This document shows, piece after piece, positions 33,400 to 41,783 of a stretch of DNA of 64,000 nucleotides. The notes beneath the pieces were generated by a model that searched no databases, was not told the DNA's origin, and saw only the letters and a program-made list of their open reading frames with translations. Position numbers and translations under genes: made by a program. The stretch's first letter is position 1; each line of letters begins with the position of its first letter. This DNA is from Ostreiculturibacter nitratireducens (lineage in GTDB: Bacteria; Pseudomonadota; Alphaproteobacteria; Rhodobacterales; Rhodobacteraceae): contig NZ_JAVQHL010000002.1 in the NCBI RefSeq assembly GCF_032670585.1, forward strand, positions 930,001-994,000, in the 5' to 3' direction.

Positions 33400-33915
33400 A
33401 TGGCCTCGCCGACACAGCTCGAAGCCCTGTTGCCGGAACTGCGCGCATATGCGCGCTCGCTCGACTCGCATTCAGATACCGCCGAGGACCTTGTACAGGA
33501 CGCGATCGAGCGGACCCTAAGGGCGCCCAACGTTCCCGTCGCGCTCTCCGAACTCAGACCCTGGATGTTCCGGGTCATCCGGAACCTTCACTACGACGAA
33601 TTGCGGAAATGGCGTGTCCGCAGGGAATATATCGCGTCCGAGAAACGTCGATATTCCGTCATGGGCACGGTCGCGGACCACGCGCGCGACGTCTTGCTTC
33701 GGCTGGCCTACGAGCGGCTGCCGCCCGAGAAGCGCGAGATTCTCTTCCTGGTGGACATCATGGGCCTGCGGTATTCCGAAGCAGCCGATATAATAGGGAT
33801 TGCGCGTGGCACCGTGATGAGCAGGCTGAGCCGTGCGCGCCACGCGCTTCGCATGGAAGTGGACAGGGACCGCGCGGTGGGCACCAAGAGACGTAGCGGG
33901 AATGCCAGTGAATGA
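33400..33915 (+). CDS. ECF-type RNA polymerase sigma factor
   Basis: A 171-residue sigma-70 factor with only regions 2 and 4. Region 2 contains ARSLDSHSDTAEDLVQDAIE and PWMFRVIRNLHYDELRKWR (about 18-75); region 4 contains LPPEKREILFLVDIMGLRYS and DIIGIARGTVMSRLSRARHA (about 108-150). Its stop overlaps the start of the next gene, its likely anti-sigma factor. The convergent molybdoenzyme/cytochrome pair nearby is a candidate target, but that is only positional. Confidence 0.92.
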   Translation: MASPTQLEALLPELRAYARSLDSHSDTAEDLVQDAIERTLRAPNVPVALSELRPWMFRVIRNLHYDELRKWRVRREYIASEKRRYSVMGTVADHARDVLLRLAYERLPPEKREILFLVDIMGLRYSEAADIIGIARGTVMSRLSRARHALRMEVDRDRAVGTKRRSGNASE

Positions 33916-34637
33916 CTTTGTCCGATTCTGATCTCGAACGCGCGAATGCCTTCCATGACGGCGAACTCGAACCCGAGGAGGCAGAGCGCTTTCGCGCGCG
34001 TCTCGCGAAGGATCCCGAGCTTCGGCAGGCACTCGAGGAGATCCGCGAGGTCTCGTCGGCGCTGCGCGCGCTGAGGCCCGAGACGGCATCGCACGCAAGC
34101 AAGGCGACGAGGAAACGGCGCCCGTGGCGTACCGTCGCCGCGGCCGTCGCGACCGCCGCGATCCTGATCGGCGGCCTGGTCATGGGGTCCGCCCCTGACG
34201 ATCCGCGCGCGCCTCTCGACTGGCACAACGCCTTCGTCGCAAAGCGATACGATGTCCGCGAGGGCGCCGGCGCGGTCCCGGTGTCGAAATGGATCGGCCA
34301 GCAGCCCGACTTGTCCTCGGCGAACCTCACGCTCGTCGACATGGCGGGCGACGTGGAGCGGGAGTTCTACCTTCATTACGCCGGCGTGAACGACTGCCGC
34401 CTGACATTCGGCGCGCATGCCGCCGCGCCGGATCCGATCCGACCGCAAGAGGGCCTTCTGACCGATGAATGGAACGATGCCGAGTTCCATTACACGCTGA
34501 TCGCGGTCGGGATGGATCGGGGGCGGTTCGATTCGATTGCGAGCCTCTTGCGGGAACACACGCGCATTGATCGCCCGGACGACGGCACGCTCGTCGCGGT
34601 CCGCGAGGCGACGCGCGACGCCGTGCCCTGCGCCTGA
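33912..34637 (+). CDS. Anti-sigma factor (membrane, ZAS-like N-terminus)
   Basis: A 241-residue protein overlapping the ECF gene by four bases (ATGA). The N-terminal 60 residues (ANAFHDGELEPEEAERFRAR, then LAKDPELRQALEEI) match the helical anti-sigma domain, here without a full zinc site (no CxxC). One membrane helix at about 72-92 (TVAAAVATAAILIGGLVMGS) places the C-terminal 145 residues in the periplasm, as a possible sensor region. The arrangement is standard for ECF systems. Confidence 0.87.
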   Translation: MTLSDSDLERANAFHDGELEPEEAERFRARLAKDPELRQALEEIREVSSALRALRPETASHASKATRKRRPWRTVAAAVATAAILIGGLVMGSAPDDPRAPLDWHNAFVAKRYDVREGAGAVPVSKWIGQQPDLSSANLTLVDMAGDVEREFYLHYAGVNDCRLTFGAHAAAPDPIRPQEGLLTDEWNDAEFHYTLIAVGMDRGRFDSIASLLREHTRIDRPDDGTLVAVREATRDAVPCA

Positions 34638-34656
34638 GCCCCTCGCGGCGCCGCGA

Positions 34657-35367
34657 TCAGCGACGGGGGAAGTTCGGCCTGTCCGTGTTGTAGTGTTCGG
34701 CCAGGTAGTCGAGGATGACATCGCGTTCCTCTTGCGGAAGCTCGGCCATCCCCTGCTCCTCGATCATCCAGTCGAAGAGCTTGTCCCAGTTCTCGCGCGT
34801 CTTGCCCTGCTGGGCGACGATCATCTCCGAGTGACAGGCCGTGCAGGTGTAGTAGGTCTCCTCTACGCCTTCCCCCGTGACGAGCAGGCCGAAATCCTCC
34901 TCGCGCTCTTCTGCAGTCCCGTCGCCGGAGGCCGGCGCGCCGCCTTCCGCCAATTCGAGCGGCTCGTCGGAGTGCGCGTTCAGATAGGCGATGACGTTCG
35001 CCCGGTCCTGAGGGTCCCGCAGCCCGGCGAAAGTCATGCGGGTCCCCGGCATCGCCTTGCGCGGGTTTTCAAGAAAGGCATCGAGTTCCTCCAGCGACCA
35101 GGTGCCCCCGGCCTCGGCGATGGTCGGGGAATAGCGGAATCCTTCAGTCGCGGCCTTTGGGCCGCCGACCACGCCATAGAGGTTCGGCCCGACGCGGTTG
35201 CCGCCATCCTTCTCGACCGTGTGGCATGCCATGCACTTGCGGAAGACGGCTTCGCCCGCCTCGGCGCTGGCCGCGGCCATGCGCTCTTCGACGGTCTGAG
35301 CCTCTGCGGACGTGGCAAAGGAAATGGCCACCGCGACCATCACGGCGGAAATCCCAGCGTAATTCAT
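34657..35367 (-). CDS. Di-haem periplasmic cytochrome c
   Basis: A 236-residue exported protein: signal peptide 1-23 (TSAEAQ), a cytochrome c2-like domain with CMACH at 45-49 and a distal Met in the MPGTRMTF loop (about 107-114), a low-complexity acidic linker (about 140-165), and a second small domain with CTACH at 175-179. It follows the sulfite-oxidase-type gene (55 bp), so it probably accepts electrons from that enzyme, like SorB or SoxD. The two-domain form is longer than SorB and shorter than SoxD. ATG 35367 gives a clean signal peptide. Confidence 0.85.
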   Translation of the reverse strand: MNYAGISAVMVAVAISFATSAEAQTVEERMAAASAEAGEAVFRKCMACHTVEKDGGNRVGPNLYGVVGGPKAATEGFRYSPTIAEAGGTWSLEELDAFLENPRKAMPGTRMTFAGLRDPQDRANVIAYLNAHSDEPLELAEGGAPASGDGTAEEREEDFGLLVTGEGVEETYYTCTACHSEMIVAQQGKTRENWDKLFDWMIEEQGMAELPQEERDVILDYLAEHYNTDRPNFPRR

Positions 35368-35422
35368 TGAATGCTCCAGACAGGGGAAAAGGGTGGCGGC
35401 CCTGAGGCCGCCACCGCTTCGA

Positions 35423-36718
35423 TCAACCAACCTTCAGGCCGACGCGGTGCATCGTGTTGTTCAGGTACCCTTTCGGGTTCCAGTCGATGGCGAAGGGCTG
35501 CATCTCGCCCGCGCTGTCGGTCGCCCGCGCCCAGACCTCGTAGTATCCGGCCTGCGGGAAGGTGACGTTCGAGCGCCAGTTCTGCCACGCGCCGCTGTTG
35601 GCTGGCGCGTCAAGCTCGGCGCTTTGCCACGTCGCGCCGAAGTCGATCGAGATGTCCAGGCGATCGATGCTGCGGTCACCCGACCAGGCGTGCCCGCGAA
35701 CCTCGCTCGCCATCCCGATCTCGGCGCCATTCGCCGGGAAGGTGATCAGCGACTTGACCGGCATGCGTTCGATGATCTGGAAATCCTCCTCCGGAACATC
35801 GGTGCCCGGCGCGACCGGATAGGCGGGAACCCGGTAGGAGGTCCCGGTCATCTTCGGGCCGTCATGGACGACGTCGCGCAACTCGATCCGCCGCAGCCAT
35901 TTCTGCGAACAGGACCCCGGCCAGCCGGGCACGACCAGCCGCAGCGGCGCGCCGTTCATGGGATGAAGGTCCTCGCCGTTCATCCGGAAGGCGATGAGGA
36001 TGTTGTCCGTCAGGGCCTTCTCGATGGGCACCCCGCGCGAGATCGGCAGCTTTGACGCGTCGCCGGAAAGATGGGCATCCGCACCGTAATGGGCGGTATA
36101 GACGACACCGTCCTTCACGCCCGCGGCTTCCAGAACGTCCTTCAGCCGCACGCCTGTCCATTCCGAGCAGGCCACGGCGCCGTAAGTCCACTGGTTGCCG
36201 CTTGCCGGAGGGTCGAAGAAGGCGCGCCCGTTGCCTCCGCATTCGATGGTAAGCGCCATCGTCACGACTTCGAACTGGTTCTGGAGGTCGGCGATGGACA
36301 TCTCCATTGGGTTGTCGACCAGGCCGTCGACCGTCAGGGTCCAGTTGTCCGCGCTCGTATCGTCCGGCACGAGCCCGTTGTTGCGGACGAAGTGACGGTT
36401 CGTGGGCGTGATCGCGTCATCGAGAAGTTCCGGCGGGGTCTCGGCATTCACCGGGCGGTCGTTGAGCAGTGTGAGACCGTCCTTCCCGGCCAGGACGTTG
36501 TCCTGCGCGAAAGCGGCGGGGATGAAGCCTTGGGGAATGTTGCGGTGGAACGGTATGGTCATCCCGACTGCGGCACCCATCGTCGCCAGCCCGGCGCCTT
36601 TGAGGAACCCCCGCCGGTCCGGGTGGGACCGCCGCCCGAAGACCTCGAGATCCGCCGCTTCGGGGTCCTCCGCGAAGAGTTTTCTCAGATCCTTTGTGCC
36701 GTTGCCGTCGTGGGCCAT
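35423..36718 (-). CDS. Sulfite oxidase-family molybdoenzyme (SorA/SoxC-like), Tat-exported
   Basis: A 431-residue periplasmic molybdenum enzyme. A twin-arginine signal with RRGFLKGAGLA is at 35-45. The Moco-binding domain has the ligand Cys in TIECGGNGRAFF (C160) and the GWPGSCSQKWLRRIELRD block; the dimerisation domain at the end includes GHAWSGDRSIDRLDISIDFG and WARATDSAGEMQPFA. It probably oxidises sulfite or a related sulfur compound and passes electrons to the di-haem cytochrome encoded next. No sox genes surround it, which favours a SorAB-like role. ATG 36718 has GGGAGGA upstream. Confidence 0.87.
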   Translation of the reverse strand: MAHDGNGTKDLRKLFAEDPEAADLEVFGRRSHPDRRGFLKGAGLATMGAAVGMTIPFHRNIPQGFIPAAFAQDNVLAGKDGLTLLNDRPVNAETPPELLDDAITPTNRHFVRNNGLVPDDTSADNWTLTVDGLVDNPMEMSIADLQNQFEVVTMALTIECGGNGRAFFDPPASGNQWTYGAVACSEWTGVRLKDVLEAAGVKDGVVYTAHYGADAHLSGDASKLPISRGVPIEKALTDNILIAFRMNGEDLHPMNGAPLRLVVPGWPGSCSQKWLRRIELRDVVHDGPKMTGTSYRVPAYPVAPGTDVPEEDFQIIERMPVKSLITFPANGAEIGMASEVRGHAWSGDRSIDRLDISIDFGATWQSAELDAPANSGAWQNWRSNVTFPQAGYYEVWARATDSAGEMQPFAIDWNPKGYLNNTMHRVGLKVG

Positions 36719-37060
36719 GGTGTTCCTCCCGTTTGTTTTTCGCACGGCGCACTTGATGTGCGCTGATTGAATAACGTCTCAGACGGGCGTTCTATTCCGT
36801 GGCGGCAAGATTCCGGTAACGCCGTCAGGTTCAAAGCGCGCGTCATGCCACGCATCGCCGTGGAGATCCCTCGGCTCTGCTCTGACCGGATCAGGCGTCC
36901 TTGGCCGTGATCGTGGCGAAGCGGACAGGCTGGTTGTCGACGGGAACGCCGATATGGCTCAGGCGAGACAGCAGAACATCCGCCGCGCGCTCGCTTCGCG
37001 CTCGGTGCGGACCCAAATCTGTGTCGAAATCGAAGCGCCGACGGCCGAACCGGCCCGACG
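36719..37060. other. Intergenic region, no recognised gene
   Basis: A 69-codon minus-strand frame (36891-37100, ending GVPVDNQPVRFATITAKDA) overlaps the end of the DUF1330 pseudogene and is not recognised. It may be the scar of another lost gene. The promoter of the molybdoenzyme operon must lie here. Confidence 0.35.
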
Positions 37061-37359
37061 TCATAGCCCTTCGACAATCACGACATGGCCTGAGGAACAA
37101 CTCTGGCGCAAGTGTTTCAGTGGGGCATATTCATCGCTGCTAAAGAGCTTTCGAGCGGTCTCGATGTGCAGAAACTCCAGCAGGACAAGCCTGGTCGGTT
37201 TCCAGTCGTCTTCCAGAACTTCATGAGAGCCGCCCCGGACCAGGTACTGACCACCAAGTGACTCAGCGAGAGGCTTCACGCGCTCCATGAACTCACCGTA
37301 GGTGCGCGGAAGGTGCGCGGATCGTGAATTTCGACATCATGAATCAGGTGGGCGCTCAT
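37061..37359 (-). pseudogene. DUF1330 protein, broken by an 11-bp tandem duplication
   Basis: ATG 37359 opens MSAHLIHDVEIHDPRTF, then the frame fails. The continuation EFMERVKPLAESLGGQYLVR, SHEVLEDDWKPTRLVLLEFL and a C-terminal HVVIVEGL lies in another frame ending at 37061. The cause is visible: AGGTGCGCGGA is present twice in tandem at 37300-37310 and 37311-37321. Removing one copy restores a 95-residue DUF1330 protein (a small ferredoxin-like-fold family of unknown role). The rest is intact, so the slip may be recent. Confidence 0.88.
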
Positions 37360-37682
37360 GGAAATTCTCCCAGGAAAGAAAAGGGTATCGCGCTGCAGAA
37401 TAGGGGCATCGGTGACAGGAGCGACCAGCATGATCAGTTGACCGTTCGCAGTCGAAACAAAGCGACGGCCGCGAACTGGGCATTCGAGATCATCATGTCG
37501 AGTGTCCCCCTTCCGACCTTTCTGGACTCTGACCACCGGCCATGGATGCCGAGCGGCGGCCCGTCATGTCCGCCGTCGGGACTTCGCGCCTCGGTTTCAC
37601 GGCCGCGGAGTTCGAACGGAGGCTTGTGGAGCGGCTGGATCACGAGGCTGTTCTCCCGATCCGACGCTGCTAATCTGCAGGC
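37360..37682. other. Intergenic region, no gene seen
   Basis: Both strands have open frames, but none looks like a known protein. It holds the upstream regions of the DUF1330 pseudogene and of the divergent SLC13-type transporter gene. Confidence 0.35.
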
Positions 37683-39071
37683 ATGAAACTGAAGCCGCTG
37701 GCAAGAATTGCAGGTTTGTTGCTGTTGATCGCGCCTGTCTTCCTGCCGGCGCCGGACGGCATGGCCGACGCCGCCTGGCTGGCATCGGGTCTCGCGCTCG
37801 CCATGGCGCTTTGGTGGCTTGCCGAGGCATTGCCACTTGCCGCCACGGCGCTTCTGCCGCTTGCCGCGGCGCCGGTTCTGGGGATCGCGGATCTCGGCGA
37901 TGTTGCCCGGTCCTACAGCCACCCCCTGATCATTCTCTTTCTCGGAGGCTTCCTGCTGGCGAAGGCGATCGAGAAATCCGGGCTGCATCAGCGGCTGGCT
38001 TTTACCCTTCTGGGTGTCGCCGGAAAGAGCCCCGGTCGTGTCCTCGCGGCGATCATGCTGACGACGGCTTTCTTAAGTCTTTGGATAAGCAATACGGCGT
38101 CGGCGATGGTGGTTGCGCCGATCGCCGGCTCGATCGCCGCATCGCAGAGCGATCGACCGGCGTTCGGAACGGCGCTGATGCTTGGCGTCGCGTTCGCCGC
38201 CACGATTGGCGGTATGGGGTCGTTGATAGGAACGCCCCCGAATGCGATCTTCGCCGCCTATGTCAGCACGGCCTATTCGCTCGACGTGGGTTTCGCGCAG
38301 TGGGCCGCGGTCGGGGTGCCTGTCGCGGTGATCCTGTTGGGGCTCTCCTGGCTTGTCCTGGCACGCCTCACGCCCGGGCTGGATCGGCGTGAACTTGCAG
38401 CGTCCTTTGATGGCCGCCAGAAAGCCATGAGCATTGCGGAGCGTCGCGTGGCGCTCATCGCCGGCCTGACGGCGCTGGCATGGATCTCCCGGCCGCTGAT
38501 CGAGTGGTTCTTTCCCGCTATCGTGCTCACGGACGCGGGCATTGCCATGCTGGCCGCGATGACCCTCTTCCTCGTGCCCTCCGGGAATGGTGGGCAATTG
38601 CTCGATTGGGAGACGGCGGCGACGTTGCGTTGGGACGTGCTGGTTCTCTTTGGCGGGGGGCTGGCGCTGGCCGGAATCCTGGACCAGACCGATCTCGCCG
38701 CCTGGATAGGTGGAACCATCCAAGGACTTGCCCACCTGCCGGAACTCTTGTTTCTTCTCGTCATCGCCGCGCTCGTGGTCTTCATCGGCGAACTGGCCAG
38801 CAATACCGCGATGGCAGCAATCTTCCTGCCGATCGCCGGAGCGGCCGCAACGTCTCTGAACGTCGATCCCGTTGTCTTCATGCTGCCTGTGGCGTTTTCG
38901 GCCTCAATCGGGTTCATGCTTCCTGTCGCGACGCCGCCCAACGCGATCGTGTTTGCCAACCCGGCCGTCACGCGCAGCGATATGCTTCGCGCCGGCGCTC
39001 CGCTTGATGTCATCGGGATACTGGTTGCCGTGGGGATGAGCTCGGTCTTGGGGCCATTTTTCTTTGGCTGA
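37683..39071 (+). CDS. SLC13 (DASS) family anion symporter
   Basis: A 462-residue inner-membrane protein with about 11-12 hydrophobic segments. The two SNT-type substrate/sodium motifs are visible: WISNTASAMVVAPIAGSI (about 122) with GSLIGTPPNAIF (about 180), and ELASNTAMAAIFLPIAG (about 363) with LPVATPPNAIVFANP (about 415). Such carriers import dicarboxylates, citrate or sulfate with sodium. ATG 37683 precedes the first helix. No catabolic neighbour tells the substrate. The family length is normal. Confidence 0.88.
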   Translation: MKLKPLARIAGLLLLIAPVFLPAPDGMADAAWLASGLALAMALWWLAEALPLAATALLPLAAAPVLGIADLGDVARSYSHPLIILFLGGFLLAKAIEKSGLHQRLAFTLLGVAGKSPGRVLAAIMLTTAFLSLWISNTASAMVVAPIAGSIAASQSDRPAFGTALMLGVAFAATIGGMGSLIGTPPNAIFAAYVSTAYSLDVGFAQWAAVGVPVAVILLGLSWLVLARLTPGLDRRELAASFDGRQKAMSIAERRVALIAGLTALAWISRPLIEWFFPAIVLTDAGIAMLAAMTLFLVPSGNGGQLLDWETAATLRWDVLVLFGGGLALAGILDQTDLAAWIGGTIQGLAHLPELLFLLVIAALVVFIGELASNTAMAAIFLPIAGAAATSLNVDPVVFMLPVAFSASIGFMLPVATPPNAIVFANPAVTRSDMLRAGAPLDVIGILVAVGMSSVLGPFFFG

Positions 39072-39291
39072 TCCGCGGCCCGAAGCTCATCGGCCCCGGA
39101 AGATTCCACACTGGACCGCCCGCAAGCCGAGGCCCTCGGGGCCGCAAGCGACTGCTTCAGGCCGATCGATGCGTCCTGACCCTGACCTCAAGGCGGGGCG
39201 ATGTCCGGAAAGCGGCCCACTACGAATGGGACGCGGTCTCGGACGTGGACAGGCGTTCAGGGACGAAGCCCGGTGGTGAAGTGCCCGAGTA

Positions 39292-40290
39292 CTACGAATT
39301 CATTCGCGCCTTCTTTTTCTTGAAGCGCTCGTTCATCCGCTGTTGCGCCTCGGCCGTGCCATCGTGCCAGGTTCCCATCCACTTGTCGATCGGCAGCATC
39401 CCGTCGGCGTAGTTCACCTCGAAGTACTTGTGGTGCAGGTAGTGGGCATAGGCGTGTGTGTCGATCGCCGTGTCTTCGCCGGTCTCGATCTTGTCGAAGC
39501 CGATATGGCCGATGACCGCGCCGGTGCCGCTGATCTGCAGGTGGTAGAGCACGAGCAGCGGGTGCGAGGGCAGGAGGATGTGGATCAGGGTCCCGGACCA
39601 GTACAGAAGATGTTCAACCGGGTGCATCGACAGTGACGACCAGGGGCTCGGGTTGACCGAGTTGTGGTGCACCGAGTGCACCCACTTGTAGAGCACCGGA
39701 ACGTGGATAAGCCGGTGGATGCAGTAGAAATGCGCCTCGTGGAACAGGGGCAGGACAAGGGCCAGCGCCGCCAGCCACCAAAGGCTGTCACCAAAGGCGG
39801 TCCAAGGGCCATATCCGTTGGCCCAGGCCCAGAGCAGCAGTACCTCATAGGCGGTCCAGATCGGCAGGCCGGTGGCAAAGGTCCGGATGATGTTGTCGAT
39901 GTTCTGGCTCTTGAACATGAAGACGTCGGACGGGTGGTCGGACGGGAACTTGCCGTTGTACTTGAAATGCGTTCCCTGGCGCCGTTTCACATAGAGGCGC
40001 AGTTCCAACGCACCGTAGAGAAGGACGATCAGGGCCGAGTTGCGCAGCAGGATATACGCGATCCAACCCGGTTCGAGAGACTGCAGCGTCTGGCGCGCCG
40101 GAGTCAGCCAGACCCAGAACGTCGCCGCAAGTCCCATGAACACGGCGTTCCAGGGCAGGAAATAGCCGGGAAGCCATTTCAGGATCCGCAGCGGGCTCCA
40201 CGGCCAGTCCAGCAACGGGCCCACCTTCAGCGGTTCGTTCGGCGACCAGTCGCCGCGCCTGTTCCGAGTTCCGTGCTTCAGGTCATCCAT
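39292..40290 (-). CDS. Fatty acid hydroxylase-fold membrane oxygenase, paralogue 1
   Basis: A 332-residue membrane protein of the fatty acid hydroxylase/sterol desaturase superfamily, di-iron enzymes that insert oxygen into C-H bonds. It has four or more helices and the histidine clusters HEAHFYCIHRLIH, HSVHHNSVNPSPW, SMHPVEH and HAYAHYLHHKYFEVNY. It is a clear paralogue of the 41784-42806 protein: the N-terminus (MDDLKHGTRNRRGDW), the KRRQGTHFKYN loop and the C-terminal DKWMGTWHDGT match. It is read in the same direction as the LacI gene, 285 bp downstream of it. Its probable substrate is a cyclitol or sugar derivative, judged from the locus rather than from sequence. Confidence 0.85.
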   Translation of the reverse strand: MDDLKHGTRNRRGDWSPNEPLKVGPLLDWPWSPLRILKWLPGYFLPWNAVFMGLAATFWVWLTPARQTLQSLEPGWIAYILLRNSALIVLLYGALELRLYVKRRQGTHFKYNGKFPSDHPSDVFMFKSQNIDNIIRTFATGLPIWTAYEVLLLWAWANGYGPWTAFGDSLWWLAALALVLPLFHEAHFYCIHRLIHVPVLYKWVHSVHHNSVNPSPWSSLSMHPVEHLLYWSGTLIHILLPSHPLLVLYHLQISGTGAVIGHIGFDKIETGEDTAIDTHAYAHYLHHKYFEVNYADGMLPIDKWMGTWHDGTAEAQQRMNERFKKKKARMNS

Positions 40291-40575
40291 TGCGCCACAT
40301 GTCCTGGGTTCGGGGGCCGTTGCCGGACCCGAAATTCGATCACGGCACTCTGTTCGCGCCAGAGTTTGCCTGGGCCTTCCACCCTCTTCCTGACGATACG
40401 CCGTCCGTCCCCGCATGTCGGCCAGGACGATCTGGTGGAAGTCAGGGGAAGGATCGCCTTAACCGCCTCAAGTCGTCGGGTTGCGAACCGCCGGCCGCGC
40501 AGGACCAAGCCTCGCGCGCCAATTCCATTGCAGGGGTTGTCCAGTTTCCGGGCATCGGCAACACCGTGACCACAA

Positions 40576-41607
40576 TCAGACATTTTCCGAAGTGTAGATC
40601 TCGAACCCGAGGTTAACCGTCAGCGCCCCGGCGTCGGGACCGGACCGCTTGGATTTCACCAGAGTCGCGATCGTCTCCTTCGCCAGCGCTTCCATCGGGT
40701 GTGAAATCACCATCGTGAGGGACCCATCGATCAAGCCCGACCGCGTCGGTTCGATCAGCTCGTATCCGACGCTCACGAAGCCCTCCCTGGGTTTGCAGCT
40801 CCGTATTGCGGCGAGTGCACCGGTGATGCCGCCCCCTGATATGAAGAGCCCGCACATGTCGGGGTGTTCGGCGAAAAGCTGCTCCGTCATCTCTCTCGCG
40901 ACGGCCGCCGATTCATAGGTCGACAGTGGTTCAAGCAAGGTGAAGCCCGAGTTATGCTCGCGGAAGTATGATCGGAATCCGCTCTCGTTGAGTTCCTGGT
41001 TCCGGTACCTGTGGTTCCCGACGAGGATGCCGATCTCGCCGGGGGCCTTGCACATCTTGTCGAATGCCCAGGCGGCCGTTCGCCCGACCTTCCAGTTGTC
41101 CAGCCCGACGTAGCCCACGCTTCCGCGCGCCGTCAGAGGCGCGATCAGGCCCGCGACCGGGACGCCCTTGCGGATCAGGGAATCGATCGCATCGGAGACC
41201 AGCGGATGCTCCGCCGCAACCAGAGCTACGGATTCGCAATTTGTCCCCAGGGCCGTCAGTCGGTTTGAGACATTGTCCGGAGACAAATCGTCCAGGAATT
41301 CCAGTGACAGCTCCACCTTGCCATCCGAAAACTCGCGCGCCGCGCGCCGCAAGGCTTCGCCCAGATCGCGATAGAAGGCCCGGCCGCCTTGCTGCAGCAG
41401 GATGCCCAAGCGATGCGTTTCCCGGCTGTCGAGGATCGAACGTTCGATCGATCCAAGGCCATAAAACCCAATCTTTTCAGCGGCATGAAGAACACGCTCC
41501 CGGGTGGGCCGCCGAACCGCTCCGGCCTCGTGAATGACGCGGTTCACCGTCGAGACCGAAACGCCGGCCGCCTCCGCAAGATCCTTGATTGTCGGTCGTG
41601 CCACCAT
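40576..41607 (-). CDS. LacI-family transcriptional regulator
   Basis: A 343-residue repressor: N-terminal HTH with TIKDLAEAAGVSVSTVNRVI (about 6-25) and the hinge, then a periplasmic-binding-fold sugar-binding domain (LGILLQQGGRAFYRDLGEAL at about 68; GYVGLDNWKVGRTAAW at about 165). The shape of the effector domain resembles regulators of sugar or inositol uptake systems. It stands between the two oxygenase paralogues and is divergent from the large operon starting at 41784; a 9-bp inverted repeat lies between. It likely represses the operon until the substrate arrives. Confidence 0.9.
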   Translation of the reverse strand: MVARPTIKDLAEAAGVSVSTVNRVIHEAGAVRRPTRERVLHAAEKIGFYGLGSIERSILDSRETHRLGILLQQGGRAFYRDLGEALRRAAREFSDGKVELSLEFLDDLSPDNVSNRLTALGTNCESVALVAAEHPLVSDAIDSLIRKGVPVAGLIAPLTARGSVGYVGLDNWKVGRTAAWAFDKMCKAPGEIGILVGNHRYRNQELNESGFRSYFREHNSGFTLLEPLSTYESAAVAREMTEQLFAEHPDMCGLFISGGGITGALAAIRSCKPREGFVSVGYELIEPTRSGLIDGSLTMVISHPMEALAKETIATLVKSKRSGPDAGALTVNLGFEIYTSENV

Positions 41608-41618
41608 CTGGCAATGCC

Positions 41619-41661
41619 TTCATTTTGTTTCATGTCTTCTGCCAATATGAGGCAAAATGAA
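41619..41661. promoter_or_regulatory. Inverted repeat, candidate operator of the LacI regulator
   Basis: TTCATTTTG (41619-41627) and CAAAATGAA (41653-41661) are perfect inverted repeats, set 12 bp upstream of the lacI-type start and about 120 bp before the oxygenase gene. AT-rich words TTTCAT and ATGAAA repeat around them. Confidence 0.5.
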
Positions 41662-41783
41662 ATGAAAATCTCTTTCGGACAGTCTTAGGCTTGATTTGAT
41701 CTATGTCAAACGGTCATTCAGTTGCGACGTCTCGCCGCACCTGACTCACAGTCGTGGCGGCAATGATTGAGAGGAGCTGTCAC

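Noticed and set aside
36891..37100. 69-codon minus-strand frame after the DUF1330 pseudogene
   Set aside because: Overlaps the pseudogene's end and has no recognised family; mentioned only in the gap description.
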